From Alphaproteobacteria bacterium (GTDB lineage: Bacteria > Pseudomonadota > Alphaproteobacteria > RF32 > CAG-239): DNA of 64,000 bases. This document shows, piece after piece, positions 7,973 to 15,240 of this stretch (position 1 is its first letter; each line of letters begins with the position of its first letter). The notes under the pieces are model-generated. The model made no database searches and was not told the origin of the DNA. It saw only the letters and a list, made by a program, of their open reading frames with translations. The stretch spans positions 1 to 64,000 of the forward strand of contig JAGBDC010000023.1 of NCBI GenBank assembly GCA_017937705.1. Direction: 5' to 3'. The position numbers and the translations under genes were made by a program.

Positions 7973-8779
7973 ATGGATAACTTTACTTTAGCATTTATTT
8001 TGACATCTTTTGCCGGTTTAGCAACGGGTATCGGTGCATTCATGGCGATGTTTGCAAAAAAAGTTAACGCTCGTTTTTTATCTCTATCAATGGGGCTGTC
8101 TGCCGGCGTAATGATATTTATATCTCTTGCGGAACTATTGCCGGAAGCTCAAAAAACGCTATTTATAAAATGGGATAAATTTAGTGGAATAATTGCATAT
8201 TCTTCATTTTTTACCGGAGTAATCTTAACCGCTATTATTGATATGATTGTTCCTAAAATGAAGAATCCTCACGAAGTTCATCGCTCTAAACACGATTTAG
8301 ATGAATTGAAAAAAAATCGCCATCACCCTCAACAACTTTTAAGATTGGGTATTTTTACGGCTATTGCTCTTGCTTTACATAATTTTCCTGAAGGTTTGGC
8401 CGCCTTTTTATCGGCAATGTCTTCTCCGACAATAGCTCTTCCGATTATTATTGCTATCGCCATTCACAACATACCGGAGGGAATTGCAGTTTATGTGCCG
8501 ATTTATTATGCAACCGGTAGCAAGAAAAAGGCCTTTATATATTCCTTTTTATCCGGATTAGCCGAACCGTTGGGCGGTGTTGTCGGATATTTTTTGTTAA
8601 AGCAATTTTTGGGAGAAACAATGTTTGGTATTACCTATTCTATGGTAGCCGGAATTATGGTTTATATTTCTTTTGATGAATTGCTTCCGACAGCAAAAGA
8701 ATATGGTAATCACCACTTATCTGTTTTGGGCTTGTTTATGGGAATGTTGATAATAGCAATAAGCTTAGCGATATTATAA
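7973..8779 (+). CDS. zupT: ZIP-family zinc/divalent metal importer
   Basis: 268 residues from the ATG at 7973, which is preceded by AGAGGAG; the frame is open further upstream but lacks a better start. About eight membrane helices, with the paired metal-binding signatures HNFPEGLA (helix 4) and HNIPEGIA (helix 5) typical of ZupT, and a His-rich cytoplasmic loop (HRSKH, HHPQQ) between helices 3 and 4. The family imports Zn2+ and other divalent metals through the inner membrane. It stands alone between divergent or convergent genes. Upstream I see no Zur box that I can support. Confidence 0.9.
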   Translation: MDNFTLAFILTSFAGLATGIGAFMAMFAKKVNARFLSLSMGLSAGVMIFISLAELLPEAQKTLFIKWDKFSGIIAYSSFFTGVILTAIIDMIVPKMKNPHEVHRSKHDLDELKKNRHHPQQLLRLGIFTAIALALHNFPEGLAAFLSAMSSPTIALPIIIAIAIHNIPEGIAVYVPIYYATGSKKKAFIYSFLSGLAEPLGGVVGYFLLKQFLGETMFGITYSMVAGIMVYISFDELLPTAKEYGNHHLSVLGLFMGMLIIAISLAIL

Positions 8780-8811
8780 ATCCAAGATAAATGATATTTT
8801 AGAAAAGGAAA

Positions 8812-8839
8812 CCCCCTCGCAACATAAGTCGCAAGGGGG
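8812..8839 (-). terminator. Terminator of the small membrane protein gene
   Basis: Read on the minus strand, this is a 12-bp stem (two G-U pairs) around a TTAT loop followed by TTTCCTTTT. The plus-strand version has mismatches, so it serves mainly the gene at 8865-9113. Confidence 0.7.
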
Positions 8840-8864
8840 GATATAAAATCAAAGGATAAAACCT

Positions 8865-9113
8865 TTATATCTTTGCCCATTCTACAAGTTTTCCCCACAA
8901 GGTTTTTAACTTTTCTGTAATTAGAGCTAAAAGCACAAACATCCAAAACGATACGGCAATAACTCCCAGAATGCCGAAAATTACTCCAGGTACTACCCAG
9001 TTACACAATATTGAAATAATGCCAACGGGGATACATAATGTTAAAGCGATGATTGCTACTAAAGATGGGTTATTATCCATCCATAAAATGAGTTTTTTAA
9101 TTGCATTTCTCAT
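8865..9113 (-). CDS. Small two-helix membrane protein
   Basis: 82 residues with a short amphipathic N-terminus, then two hydrophobic helices at about 18-38 and 41-65 and a basic amphipathic C-terminus. No family recognised. It has its own terminator and no close co-directional partner, so it is a monocistronic gene. Codon use resembles its neighbours. Possible roles include a small envelope-stress or phage-related membrane protein, but nothing in the sequence decides this. Confidence 0.55.
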   Translation of the reverse strand: MRNAIKKLILWMDNNPSLVAIIALTLCIPVGIISILCNWVVPGVIFGILGVIAVSFWMFVLLALITEKLKTLWGKLVEWAKI

Positions 9114-9201
9114 AAGATTTAGGTTAATTTATATATAATTATTTTTAGGTTGATACAGTTATAGGTTATTTTTTTACAAAAATCAATACTTTTGTCTAAT
9201 T

Positions 9202-9795
9202 TTAAGTTTTTTGTTTTAAATACATATATAATGTTGAATAATCAACTTTTAGCATTTCCGCTATTTTTGTTTTTTTGATATTCTGTGCTAATAAATTTTC
9301 TATCAACTCCTCTTTACCGGTCAGCTTATTAGTTTTATTTTTTGTACCTTTATTTCTACCGATATGTCTTCCCTCGGCTTTTAATCGTGCTAAACATTGT
9401 TTTGTGCGTTGAGAAATTAAGTTGCGTTCTATTTCTGCTGACAATCCAAAAGCAAAGGCCAAGACTTTTGATTGTATATCACTTCCTAATCTGTAATTAT
9501 CTTTTATAGTCCATACTTGACAACCAATATTCATACAATGGTGTAATACAGACATTATTTGTAATAAATTACGACCGATACGACTTATTTCACTTGTAAT
9601 TAGTATGTCATCATCTTTTAGTTTTTTAATTAACTTACCTAATTTTCGTTCTTCTAATGGCTTTTTTGAGGAAATTGTTTCTTCTATCCATTTATCTATA
9701 TTGAGATTATTAGCACTTGCAAATTGTTCTATCTCAAATTTCTGATTTTCTTGATGTTGTTTATCTGTTGAAACTCTAATATACGCATAAATCAT
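9202..9795 (-). CDS. Small serine recombinase (resolvase/DNA-invertase family)
   Basis: 197 residues. The N-terminal catalytic domain starts YAYIRVSTDKQ with the nucleophilic Ser at residue 9. The active-site Arg cluster is visible in SEISRIGRN, and the long E helix in SKVLAFAFGLSAEIERNLISQRT. A C-terminal helix-turn-helix (KKTKIAEMLKVDYSTLYMYL) binds DNA. The size and layout are those of resolvases and invertases (Pin/Mpi-like), not of large serine integrases. It may invert or resolve DNA locally. The nearest candidate inverted-repeat target is upstream of the large autotransporter about 11 kb away, which is speculative. It heads an accessory pocket that includes a HEPN protein. Confidence 0.85.
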   Translation of the reverse strand: MIYAYIRVSTDKQHQENQKFEIEQFASANNLNIDKWIEETISSKKPLEERKLGKLIKKLKDDDILITSEISRIGRNLLQIMSVLHHCMNIGCQVWTIKDNYRLGSDIQSKVLAFAFGLSAEIERNLISQRTKQCLARLKAEGRHIGRNKGTKNKTNKLTGKEELIENLLAQNIKKTKIAEMLKVDYSTLYMYLKQKT

Positions 9796-10034
9796 AACTT
9801 ATCCTTTTAATTTTGTTTATTAAAAAGATGAGGTTAAGATATTTTCTAATATATTGAAAATAAAGGAACAATTTTATTCCATATTATATTTAATTAATTT
9901 AGTGTCAATTTGTTTTTCGCCCTTATTCTTATCATTGCTTGAAAACATCAATTTTTGCATCATCAATACAATCTCTTATTTTATTCTGCTTTTCCATGGA
10001 GAAAACCGTTCAGTTTTTTACAATGGAGATAAAA

Positions 10035-10502
10035 ATGTATTCGTTTAGCTATTGGAAAAATTATCTTGAAAGAAAAGGTGTTTCTTTTAGTGAAGAACCT
10101 TTTATTCCATTTATGATATTATGGATGTCATATAACAGTTTTTATAACAAACTAGATAATCGTTGCGGAGATAGAAGAAAAGCTTGCAAAATCGGAGAGG
10201 ATGAAAAAGCGATAGAAATATTTGAACGACGCAAAAATAATTTTTTGAATGATTTTAAAAATATAGCACAAAACAGTGATGTACGTTTATGCGTAATCAA
10301 TATGCAAAACAGGAATCGTAATGTTTATTTTGATAATAATCACTGTGATATCAAAGACTTTTTATCCGCAGTATATCAAGTTCGTTGCAATTTATTTCAT
10401 GGAGATAAAACGCCATATTGGGATGCCGATGTGAGATTAGTGAGTTGGGCATATAATTCTCTTTATGCACTATTACATGAATATAAGCCTGATTTATTTT
10501 GA
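10035..10502 (+). CDS. HEPN-domain protein, putative RNase
   Basis: 155 residues from the ATG at 10035, preceded by GGAG six bases upstream; the frame is open further back but without a convincing start. All-helical. It begins with an aromatic block (FIPFMILWMSYNSFY) and ends with RCNLFHG (Arg117, His122), the Rx4-6H active-site signature of HEPN RNases, followed by a Tyr/Asn/Leu-rich helix. It shares this layout with the HEPN protein at 33859-34503. HEPN proteins are commonly toxins or effectors of defence systems that cut RNA. No clear antitoxin is adjacent; the two small membrane proteins that follow are co-directional and could be part of the unit. Confidence 0.65.
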   Translation: MYSFSYWKNYLERKGVSFSEEPFIPFMILWMSYNSFYNKLDNRCGDRRKACKIGEDEKAIEIFERRKNNFLNDFKNIAQNSDVRLCVINMQNRNRNVYFDNNHCDIKDFLSAVYQVRCNLFHGDKTPYWDADVRLVSWAYNSLYALLHEYKPDLF

Positions 10503-10548
10503 CAAGCAACTTAAACAAGACAAATAAAAAATTAGGAGAAAACTTAAT

Positions 10549-10974
10549 ATGAAAAAAGATACAGTCCTATTTATTTTGGCATCTGCTCTATGTATAATTT
10601 GTATTGGAATCCATAATATATCCAAATCCATAAATATTGATAGCTCAAATATAGAAAAAGATAATCCGAGCAATAAAGGATATGTTGCACATATCGATTG
10701 TATATTCGGAATGATTGGAGGTTATGCCCAAGTTCCTGTACAAAGTTGCGCAACAAATAGCGAAATTATTATAGTTAATAGCAACCGCTCCAGACAATCA
10801 TATAATGAATATCGTATTCCTGACACAATCTACTTACCTTCACATTTTCGAATGAGTATTTGGAATGGAAGCGATAAATATACATTTGTAATAAAAATTA
10901 TCGATAGTGGAACAAATAGTGTTGTAGCAGTCAGAGAGATTGGACCTACCTCATACGATATTGTTCAAAACTAA
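10549..10974 (+). CDS. Hypothetical membrane-anchored protein
   Basis: 141 residues. One N-terminal hydrophobic helix (about 5-24) acts as anchor or uncleaved signal, followed by a polar extracytoplasmic domain with two Cys and a beta-rich appearance. An AGGAG site precedes the ATG. It lies 46 bases after the HEPN gene and 42 before the next membrane protein gene on the same strand. No family recognised. The context suggests an accessory cargo gene. Confidence 0.55.
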   Translation: MKKDTVLFILASALCIICIGIHNISKSINIDSSNIEKDNPSNKGYVAHIDCIFGMIGGYAQVPVQSCATNSEIIIVNSNRSRQSYNEYRIPDTIYLPSHFRMSIWNGSDKYTFVIKIIDSGTNSVVAVREIGPTSYDIVQN

Positions 10975-11015
10975 TATAAAATATATGAAAATACATCATT
11001 GAGAAAGGAATAAAA

Positions 11016-11633
11016 ATGTATAAAATTTTAGCTGTAATTGTTTTTATAATATCAATTATTGCTTCCTATTTTATTTTCAAGGGAGGTAACTATATTGGAG
11101 AAATTCAATCGGTCGGAGGCAGAACTCTGGAAGAAGCTTATTATAATGGCTTAGGTCTTGTGTATAAAGGCTTGTCTTTATTCGTACTTACAACAGGTAT
11201 TTTCTTTTCATCGTTTTTATATCGTTTTAGTCATGATGGTAAAACAAGTATAAGCATTGGTAATTTTTCTTCTTTATTCTCTAAATTTCAAATTAATAAA
11301 AGCAATATACTCAAAGGAGAAGATGATAAAAAAGAAAACAACATTCGTCCTAAAATTAAAAAATTATTATTTATAATAATCGTAATCGTTACATGTTCAT
11401 ATATAGCATATGAAACTATTAATTTATTTATTGATACATTTCATTATCAAAGTGCTGTAGAAGATAATATTAAAGCTACCCAAGAACACATGTCTGTTGA
11501 TGTATATAGACAATTTAAGCGACTAACAACAAAACAAAAAAATATGTTTAATAATCTTCGTGTGGAAAAAAACATGTTACCAAGCGAAGCCCTTGCCGTA
11601 GTAAAAGAAATGATTAAGTCAAATCGGTTATAA
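11016..11633 (+). CDS. Hypothetical three-helix membrane protein
   Basis: 205 residues. Hydrophobic helices at about 3-22, 48-70 and 115-135, with a polar cytoplasmic loop between the second and third and a charged C-terminal tail of 65 residues containing a helix that begins VDVYRQFKRLTTKQK. Preceded by a GAAAGGA ribosome site. It is the last gene of the co-directional set after the HEPN gene and ends at a strong terminator. No family recognised. Confidence 0.55.
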   Translation: MYKILAVIVFIISIIASYFIFKGGNYIGEIQSVGGRTLEEAYYNGLGLVYKGLSLFVLTTGIFFSSFLYRFSHDGKTSISIGNFSSLFSKFQINKSNILKGEDDKKENNIRPKIKKLLFIIIVIVTCSYIAYETINLFIDTFHYQSAVEDNIKATQEHMSVDVYRQFKRLTTKQKNMFNNLRVEKNMLPSEALAVVKEMIKSNRL

Positions 11634-11653
11634 TCCCATATAAATCTTATAGT

Positions 11654-11689
11654 AAAAAGGGTTTGAGAAATATTCTCAAACCCTTTTTT
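11654..11689 (+). terminator. Strong terminator
   Basis: A stem of about 15 bp (AAAAAGGGTTTGAGAA with its complement) ending in TTTTTT, between the three-helix membrane protein gene and tRNA-Ala. It is symmetrical enough to stop transcription of the tRNA from the opposite strand as well. Confidence 0.85.
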
Positions 11690-11693
11690 GAAT

Positions 11694-11769
<76 letters not shown>

Positions 11770-11937
11770 ATGGTTAAATTTAATAATAGGTCGATCGCTT
11801 GTTCAAGCGCCTTGGGTGTCTAACCTCTCTGCGGTTGCTGTCGCTTCCCTTGTTCGGCAAGACAGCCAAGATGTTGCAGACGAAAACCACCCGTTGGGGT
11901 CGTTTTCGCTTAGCCATCCCAGCTGAGCTATAACCCC
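11770..11937 (-). ncRNA. Transcribed insertion: tRNA-Ala 5' half plus structured RNA
   Basis: Read on the minus strand, this begins with an exact copy of the first 21 nt of the adjacent tRNA-Ala (positions 11917-11937). About 147 nt of other sequence follow, and then the true tRNA. The insert folds locally: CGAAAAC/GTTTTCG with an inner ACCC/GGGT stem (11881-11908), GCTGTC/GACAGC with an inner CTTG/CAAG (11837-11866), and a CGCTTG/CAAGCG hairpin (11796-11809). A strong promoter lies just upstream at 11950-11978. The 5' half cannot form a full tRNA. This is either the mark of an element inserted within the tRNA gene or an RNA of its own. Function unknown. Confidence 0.45.
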
Positions 11938-11949
11938 GTAACTTGGTTT

Positions 11950-11978
11950 TTTATAGTAATATTTGCCTGTATTGTCAA
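11950..11978 (-). promoter_or_regulatory. Promoter of the tRNA-Ala unit
   Basis: On the minus strand a perfect TTGACA (11973-11978), a 17-bp spacer and TATAAA (11950-11955). The expected start lies just before the tRNA-half copy at 11937, so the insertion and the complete tRNA are probably one transcript. Confidence 0.8.
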
Positions 11979-11995
11979 GTTTTATTTAAAACAAC

Positions 11996-12025
11996 AAAAT
12001 CCCCTTCTGTAATAAAGGGGATTTT
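11996..12025. terminator. Bidirectional terminator
   Basis: An 11-bp stem (AAAATCCCCTT with AAGGGGATTTT) that ends the small zinc-ribbon-like gene transcribed from the right. Confidence 0.8.
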
Positions 12026-12045
12026 ATAATAAGTTACAAAACTAC

Positions 12046-12294
12046 TTATTCAGCAGAGTTGTATTTGTCTTCAAGCTCATCGATAAAAGCTTCGAGTTCT
12101 TTACTCATCGGGTGAATCATAACCGGACGGGCAATAATCTCATTGATGATACTCTTGTTAGGCATTACCTTAGGAGTTACATCTTTGCGTTCATCGTATG
12201 ACTTTCCGCATTCAACACAAAAAAACTTGGTTTCATCTCCGTTAGTTTCAATAGAAAACTTGAGATTACCTTTTTGAGCTATAAATTTTCTCAT
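12046..12294 (-). CDS. Small protein with one CxxC pair
   Basis: 82 residues. Residues 26-30 hold FCVEC, one CxxC pair that could bind metal together with other ligands or in a dimer. The C-terminal 20 residues are acidic and helical (ELEAFIDELEDKYNS). Soluble, no signal peptide. It is followed by a clear terminator and preceded by a 65-base gap from the GNAT gene. I do not recognise the family; a regulatory or ribosome-associated role would be a guess. Confidence 0.6.
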   Translation of the reverse strand: MRKFIAQKGNLKFSIETNGDETKFFCVECGKSYDERKDVTPKVMPNKSIINEIIARPVMIHPMSKELEAFIDELEDKYNSAE

Positions 12295-12359
12295 AAAAAT
12301 TGGAATAAAAGTTATTAATTGTCTTTAATCTACCTATTTATATTTTGTTGTCAAATATT

Positions 12360-12791
12360 TTATTCAGCAGTCCATTTCATTAAAAACTCTTCTTCCCCTG
12401 TTGTTTCATCTGTTTGTGTTCCGCAAACCTTAAAGCCGTGTTGCATATAAAAACGCATTGCTTCGGTATTTTTGCGATAAACTTTCAAATCCAAAGTTTT
12501 ATGTTTACGACGCAAAGAATTGAGTAACATCGAGCCTATACCCTGCCCTTGGTGTTTTTTATCAACGAATAATGCTCCTATATGACTTCCGTTTTGAAGA
12601 CTCACAAAACCAAGTTGTTTTCCGTTATTGTCCCAAACATAAGTTTTTGATGAAGGAAGATATACATTGCGAACATCTTCGGCAAGATTTTTCCAATGAT
12701 TATCATTTACAAAATTGTGCGAATCAACACTACAACGCAACCAGAGCTTTGTCAGAGCTTCCGCATCTTCAGTTTTATATTTTCTCAACAT
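12360..12791 (-). CDS. GNAT-family N-acetyltransferase
   Basis: 143 residues, the usual size of a single GNAT domain. The acetyl-CoA pyrophosphate-binding motif Q/RxxGxG/A is seen as HQGQGIG at about residues 81-87, preceded by the beta4 strand IGALFVD and followed by LKVYRKNTEAMRFYMQHGF, the typical motif B. The substrate is not predictable; the sequence resembles the YjaB/PhnO-like subgroup. The gene starts 4 bases after the parE stop, so it is probably co-transcribed with parE. Confidence 0.85.
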   Translation of the reverse strand: MLRKYKTEDAEALTKLWLRCSVDSHNFVNDNHWKNLAEDVRNVYLPSSKTYVWDNNGKQLGFVSLQNGSHIGALFVDKKHQGQGIGSMLLNSLRRKHKTLDLKVYRKNTEAMRFYMQHGFKVCGTQTDETTGEEEFLMKWTAE

Positions 12792-12795
12792 TTAT

Positions 12796-14784
12796 TTAAA
12801 TATCCAAATCATCCACAAATTTAGCACGTTCTACTATAAACTTAAAACGCAGTTCCGGATTTTTGCCCATAATTCTCTCTACTTGGCGACGGGTTTCAAA
12901 GGCTTCTTCTTTTCCCTCTTCCGTTCCCGTATCCGGTAACATAACTCTTAACAACGTGCGTTTTGTTTTATCCATTGTTGTTTCTTTTAACTGTTGGGCA
13001 CTCATCTCTCCCAAACCTTTAAAACGGCTAATATCAGCTTTTGCATTACCTTTCAAGACTTTTTTTAAGATATGCTCTTTATCGTCATCATCAAGAGCAT
13101 AATAGTTCTTGCCTCCGGCGGCTATCTTATAAAGCGGAGGGGTGGCAATAAACAAATGTCCGTTTTCGATAAGACGAGGCATTTGTTGATAGAAAAAGGT
13201 CATCAGCAACGATGTAATATGGGCTCCGTCAACATCAGCATCGGTCATGATAATTATTTTTTCGTAGCGTAGATTATCTTCCTTATAATCATCTTTAATT
13301 CCGCACCCGAGAGCTTCTATCATATCTTTAATTTCTTGATTTTGAGCAATTTTATCAAGAGAAGCAGCGGCAACGTTCAATATTTTTCCGCGTAAAGGCA
13401 GAATCGCCTGCGTTGCTCTGTCTCGTCCCTGTTTTGCAGAACCTCCCGCAGAATCTCCCTCAACAATAAAAATCTCGGTATCTTCGGCAGAATTACGAGA
13501 ACAATCAGCAAGTTTTCCCGGAAGACGTAGGCGTTTTGTCGGAGTTTTGCGAAGTTGAACTTTTTCTTCTTTCTTTTTGCGACGAAATTCTGAACGAGCA
13601 ATAACATAGTCTAACAAAGCGGAAGCATTTTCAACATCGGAAGAAAGCCAGTGGTCAAAAACATCTTTTACAGCTTGTTCAACTAATTTTGTTGCTTTAC
13701 TTGACGTTAATTTATCTTTTGTTTGTCCCTGAAATTCGGGATCACGAATAAACACTGATAACATTATGCAAGCATCACTTAAAAAGTCTTCGTTCGTGAC
13801 ATTTGAGGCTTTTTTGATATTTGCCATTTCGCCATATTCTTTAAGCCCGCGTAACATTGCAGACTTAAAGCCCATTTCATGAGTTCCGCCCTGCGGAGTA
13901 ATGACTGTGTTACAATATGAATGGCAAAATCCGTTTTCATCTTCTGGCCAAGTAACCGCCCATTCAACCTTTCCTTCGTCATTAGCAAGTTGAGACTCGC
14001 CGGTAAAAGCTTTACGGTTTACTGTTGTTCTACTGCCAATTTGATAATTTAAAAAATCTTTCAAACCATCCGGAAAATGCAATTCATTTTCAACAGGAGT
14101 CTGCTCACCTTCTCCTATAAGTTCGGGAGCACATTTCCACATAATGTGAATACCTTTGAACAAAAATGCTTTAGAACGCGCCATACGATATAGCTTATTT
14201 GGCACAAAGCAACAATTTGTTCCAAATATTTCCGGATCGGGACGGAAAGTAATACTGGTTCCGCGACGATTAGAAACAGGTCCTACCAACTCCAATGGCC
14301 CCAAAGGCTTTCCTTTTGCGTAGCATTGACGATAAAGCTTTTTCTCTCTTGCTACTTCGATAGTCATGGTTTCGGACAATGCATTAACAACTGATGAACC
14401 TACACCATGCAAACCGCCGGAAACTTTATATGCCCCTCCCCCGAATTTTCCGCCGGAGTGAAGCATTGTCATAATAACTTCCAATGCGGATTTATTCGGA
14501 TATTTAGGATGTGCATCAACCGGAATACCACGTCCGTTATCAGTAATTGTTAAAGAATAGTCAGCATTAAGAGAAAGCTCGATTTTAGTTGCATAACCGG
14601 CAACAGCCTCATCCATTGAGTTGTCCAAAATTTCTGCTGCCAAATGGTGTAAAGCTTGTTCATCCGTACCACCGATATACATACCTGGACGAGCACGAAC
14701 GGCTTCTAATCCTTCCAATACTTGAATATCTTGAGCTGAATATGAGCTTGTAGCGGTTGTTCCGCTTTCAAATAAATCCGTCAT
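12796..14784 (-). CDS. parE: DNA topoisomerase IV subunit B
   Basis: 662 residues. The N-terminal GHKL ATPase domain shows EVLEGLEAVRxRPGMYIGG-type start, ILDNSMDEA (ATP/Mg-binding Asn), DNGRGIPVD and GGLHGVGSSVVNALS. The transducer follows, then the TOPRIM domain with EGDSAGGSAKQGRDR and TDADVDGAHI metal-binding Asp cluster, and the C-terminal GLGEMSAQQLKETTMD. The length, well below the roughly 800 residues of GyrB, and the alphaproteobacterial-like N-terminus favour ParE over GyrB. With ParC it decatenates daughter chromosomes. A GNAT gene follows closely. Confidence 0.9.
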   Translation of the reverse strand: MTDLFESGTTATSSYSAQDIQVLEGLEAVRARPGMYIGGTDEQALHHLAAEILDNSMDEAVAGYATKIELSLNADYSLTITDNGRGIPVDAHPKYPNKSALEVIMTMLHSGGKFGGGAYKVSGGLHGVGSSVVNALSETMTIEVAREKKLYRQCYAKGKPLGPLELVGPVSNRRGTSITFRPDPEIFGTNCCFVPNKLYRMARSKAFLFKGIHIMWKCAPELIGEGEQTPVENELHFPDGLKDFLNYQIGSRTTVNRKAFTGESQLANDEGKVEWAVTWPEDENGFCHSYCNTVITPQGGTHEMGFKSAMLRGLKEYGEMANIKKASNVTNEDFLSDACIMLSVFIRDPEFQGQTKDKLTSSKATKLVEQAVKDVFDHWLSSDVENASALLDYVIARSEFRRKKKEEKVQLRKTPTKRLRLPGKLADCSRNSAEDTEIFIVEGDSAGGSAKQGRDRATQAILPLRGKILNVAAASLDKIAQNQEIKDMIEALGCGIKDDYKEDNLRYEKIIIMTDADVDGAHITSLLMTFFYQQMPRLIENGHLFIATPPLYKIAAGGKNYYALDDDDKEHILKKVLKGNAKADISRFKGLGEMSAQQLKETTMDKTKRTLLRVMLPDTGTEEGKEEAFETRRQVERIMGKNPELRFKFIVERAKFVDDLDI

Positions 14785-14934
14785 CTTTAACCTTTGAAAA
14801 CTTTATAAAATCTGCCCATAAATTAGACTAAAACTCTATGCTTGGCAAGGTATTTTTATAAATTACCCAATAGAAACGATCTATCATTTTACAAATAAAC
14901 TATTACTTGGATTAATGACTTCTCTTTTTGTCAT

Positions 14935-15182
14935 CAAGAAAAGCGATAGCGACGTGGTAATCCATAGAGGTTATAAGGCATATATTTTCTAGATTGCTTC
15001 GCAAGGACTTTGTCCGCTCGCAATGACAATTTTTTCTGTCATTACAAGGAGCGGTAGCGACGTGGTAATTTCATTTCTGCACTGTCATTGCGAGAAAATT
15101 TTTAATTTTCGTGGCAATCCAGTTAAAAGAATATGCTTTTTTGTTCTGGATTGCTTCGCAAGACTTCGGCGCTCGCAATGAC
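14935..15182. repeat. Dispersed palindromic repeat cluster (left of the autotransporter)
   Basis: This fills the 456-base gap between parE and the autotransporter terminator. It holds several partial, mutually inverted copies of one element with ends like GTCATTGCGAG and CTCGCAATGAC and inner GGCAATCCAG / CTGGATTGCTTCGCAAG blocks; for example 15084-15094 pairs with 15172-15182. A second unit type, TAGCGACGTGGTAAT, occurs at about 14950 and 15060. The style is that of repetitive extragenic palindromes seen in alphaproteobacteria such as Rickettsia. Related copies lie at 20954-21100. Confidence 0.75.
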
Positions 15183-15216
15183 AAAAGGAGGCAAGTAAAA
15201 ACTTGCCTCCTTTTGT
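15181..15216 (-). terminator. Terminator of the large autotransporter gene
   Basis: A 15-bp perfect stem (ACAAAAGGAGGCAAG with its complement) around TAAAAA, just after the autotransporter stop on the minus strand. Confidence 0.9.
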
Positions 15217-15240
15217 TGTTAGTTACCATAGAACTGGCTT

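Noticed and set aside
9780..9840. Inverted repeat of the recombinase as an invertible segment
   Set aside because: AACTTATCCTTTT and its partner AACCTCATCTTTTT match imperfectly and enclose only a few bases.
12796..14784. GyrB instead of ParE
   Set aside because: Length 662 and the N-terminus fit ParE; GyrB is normally about 800 residues.
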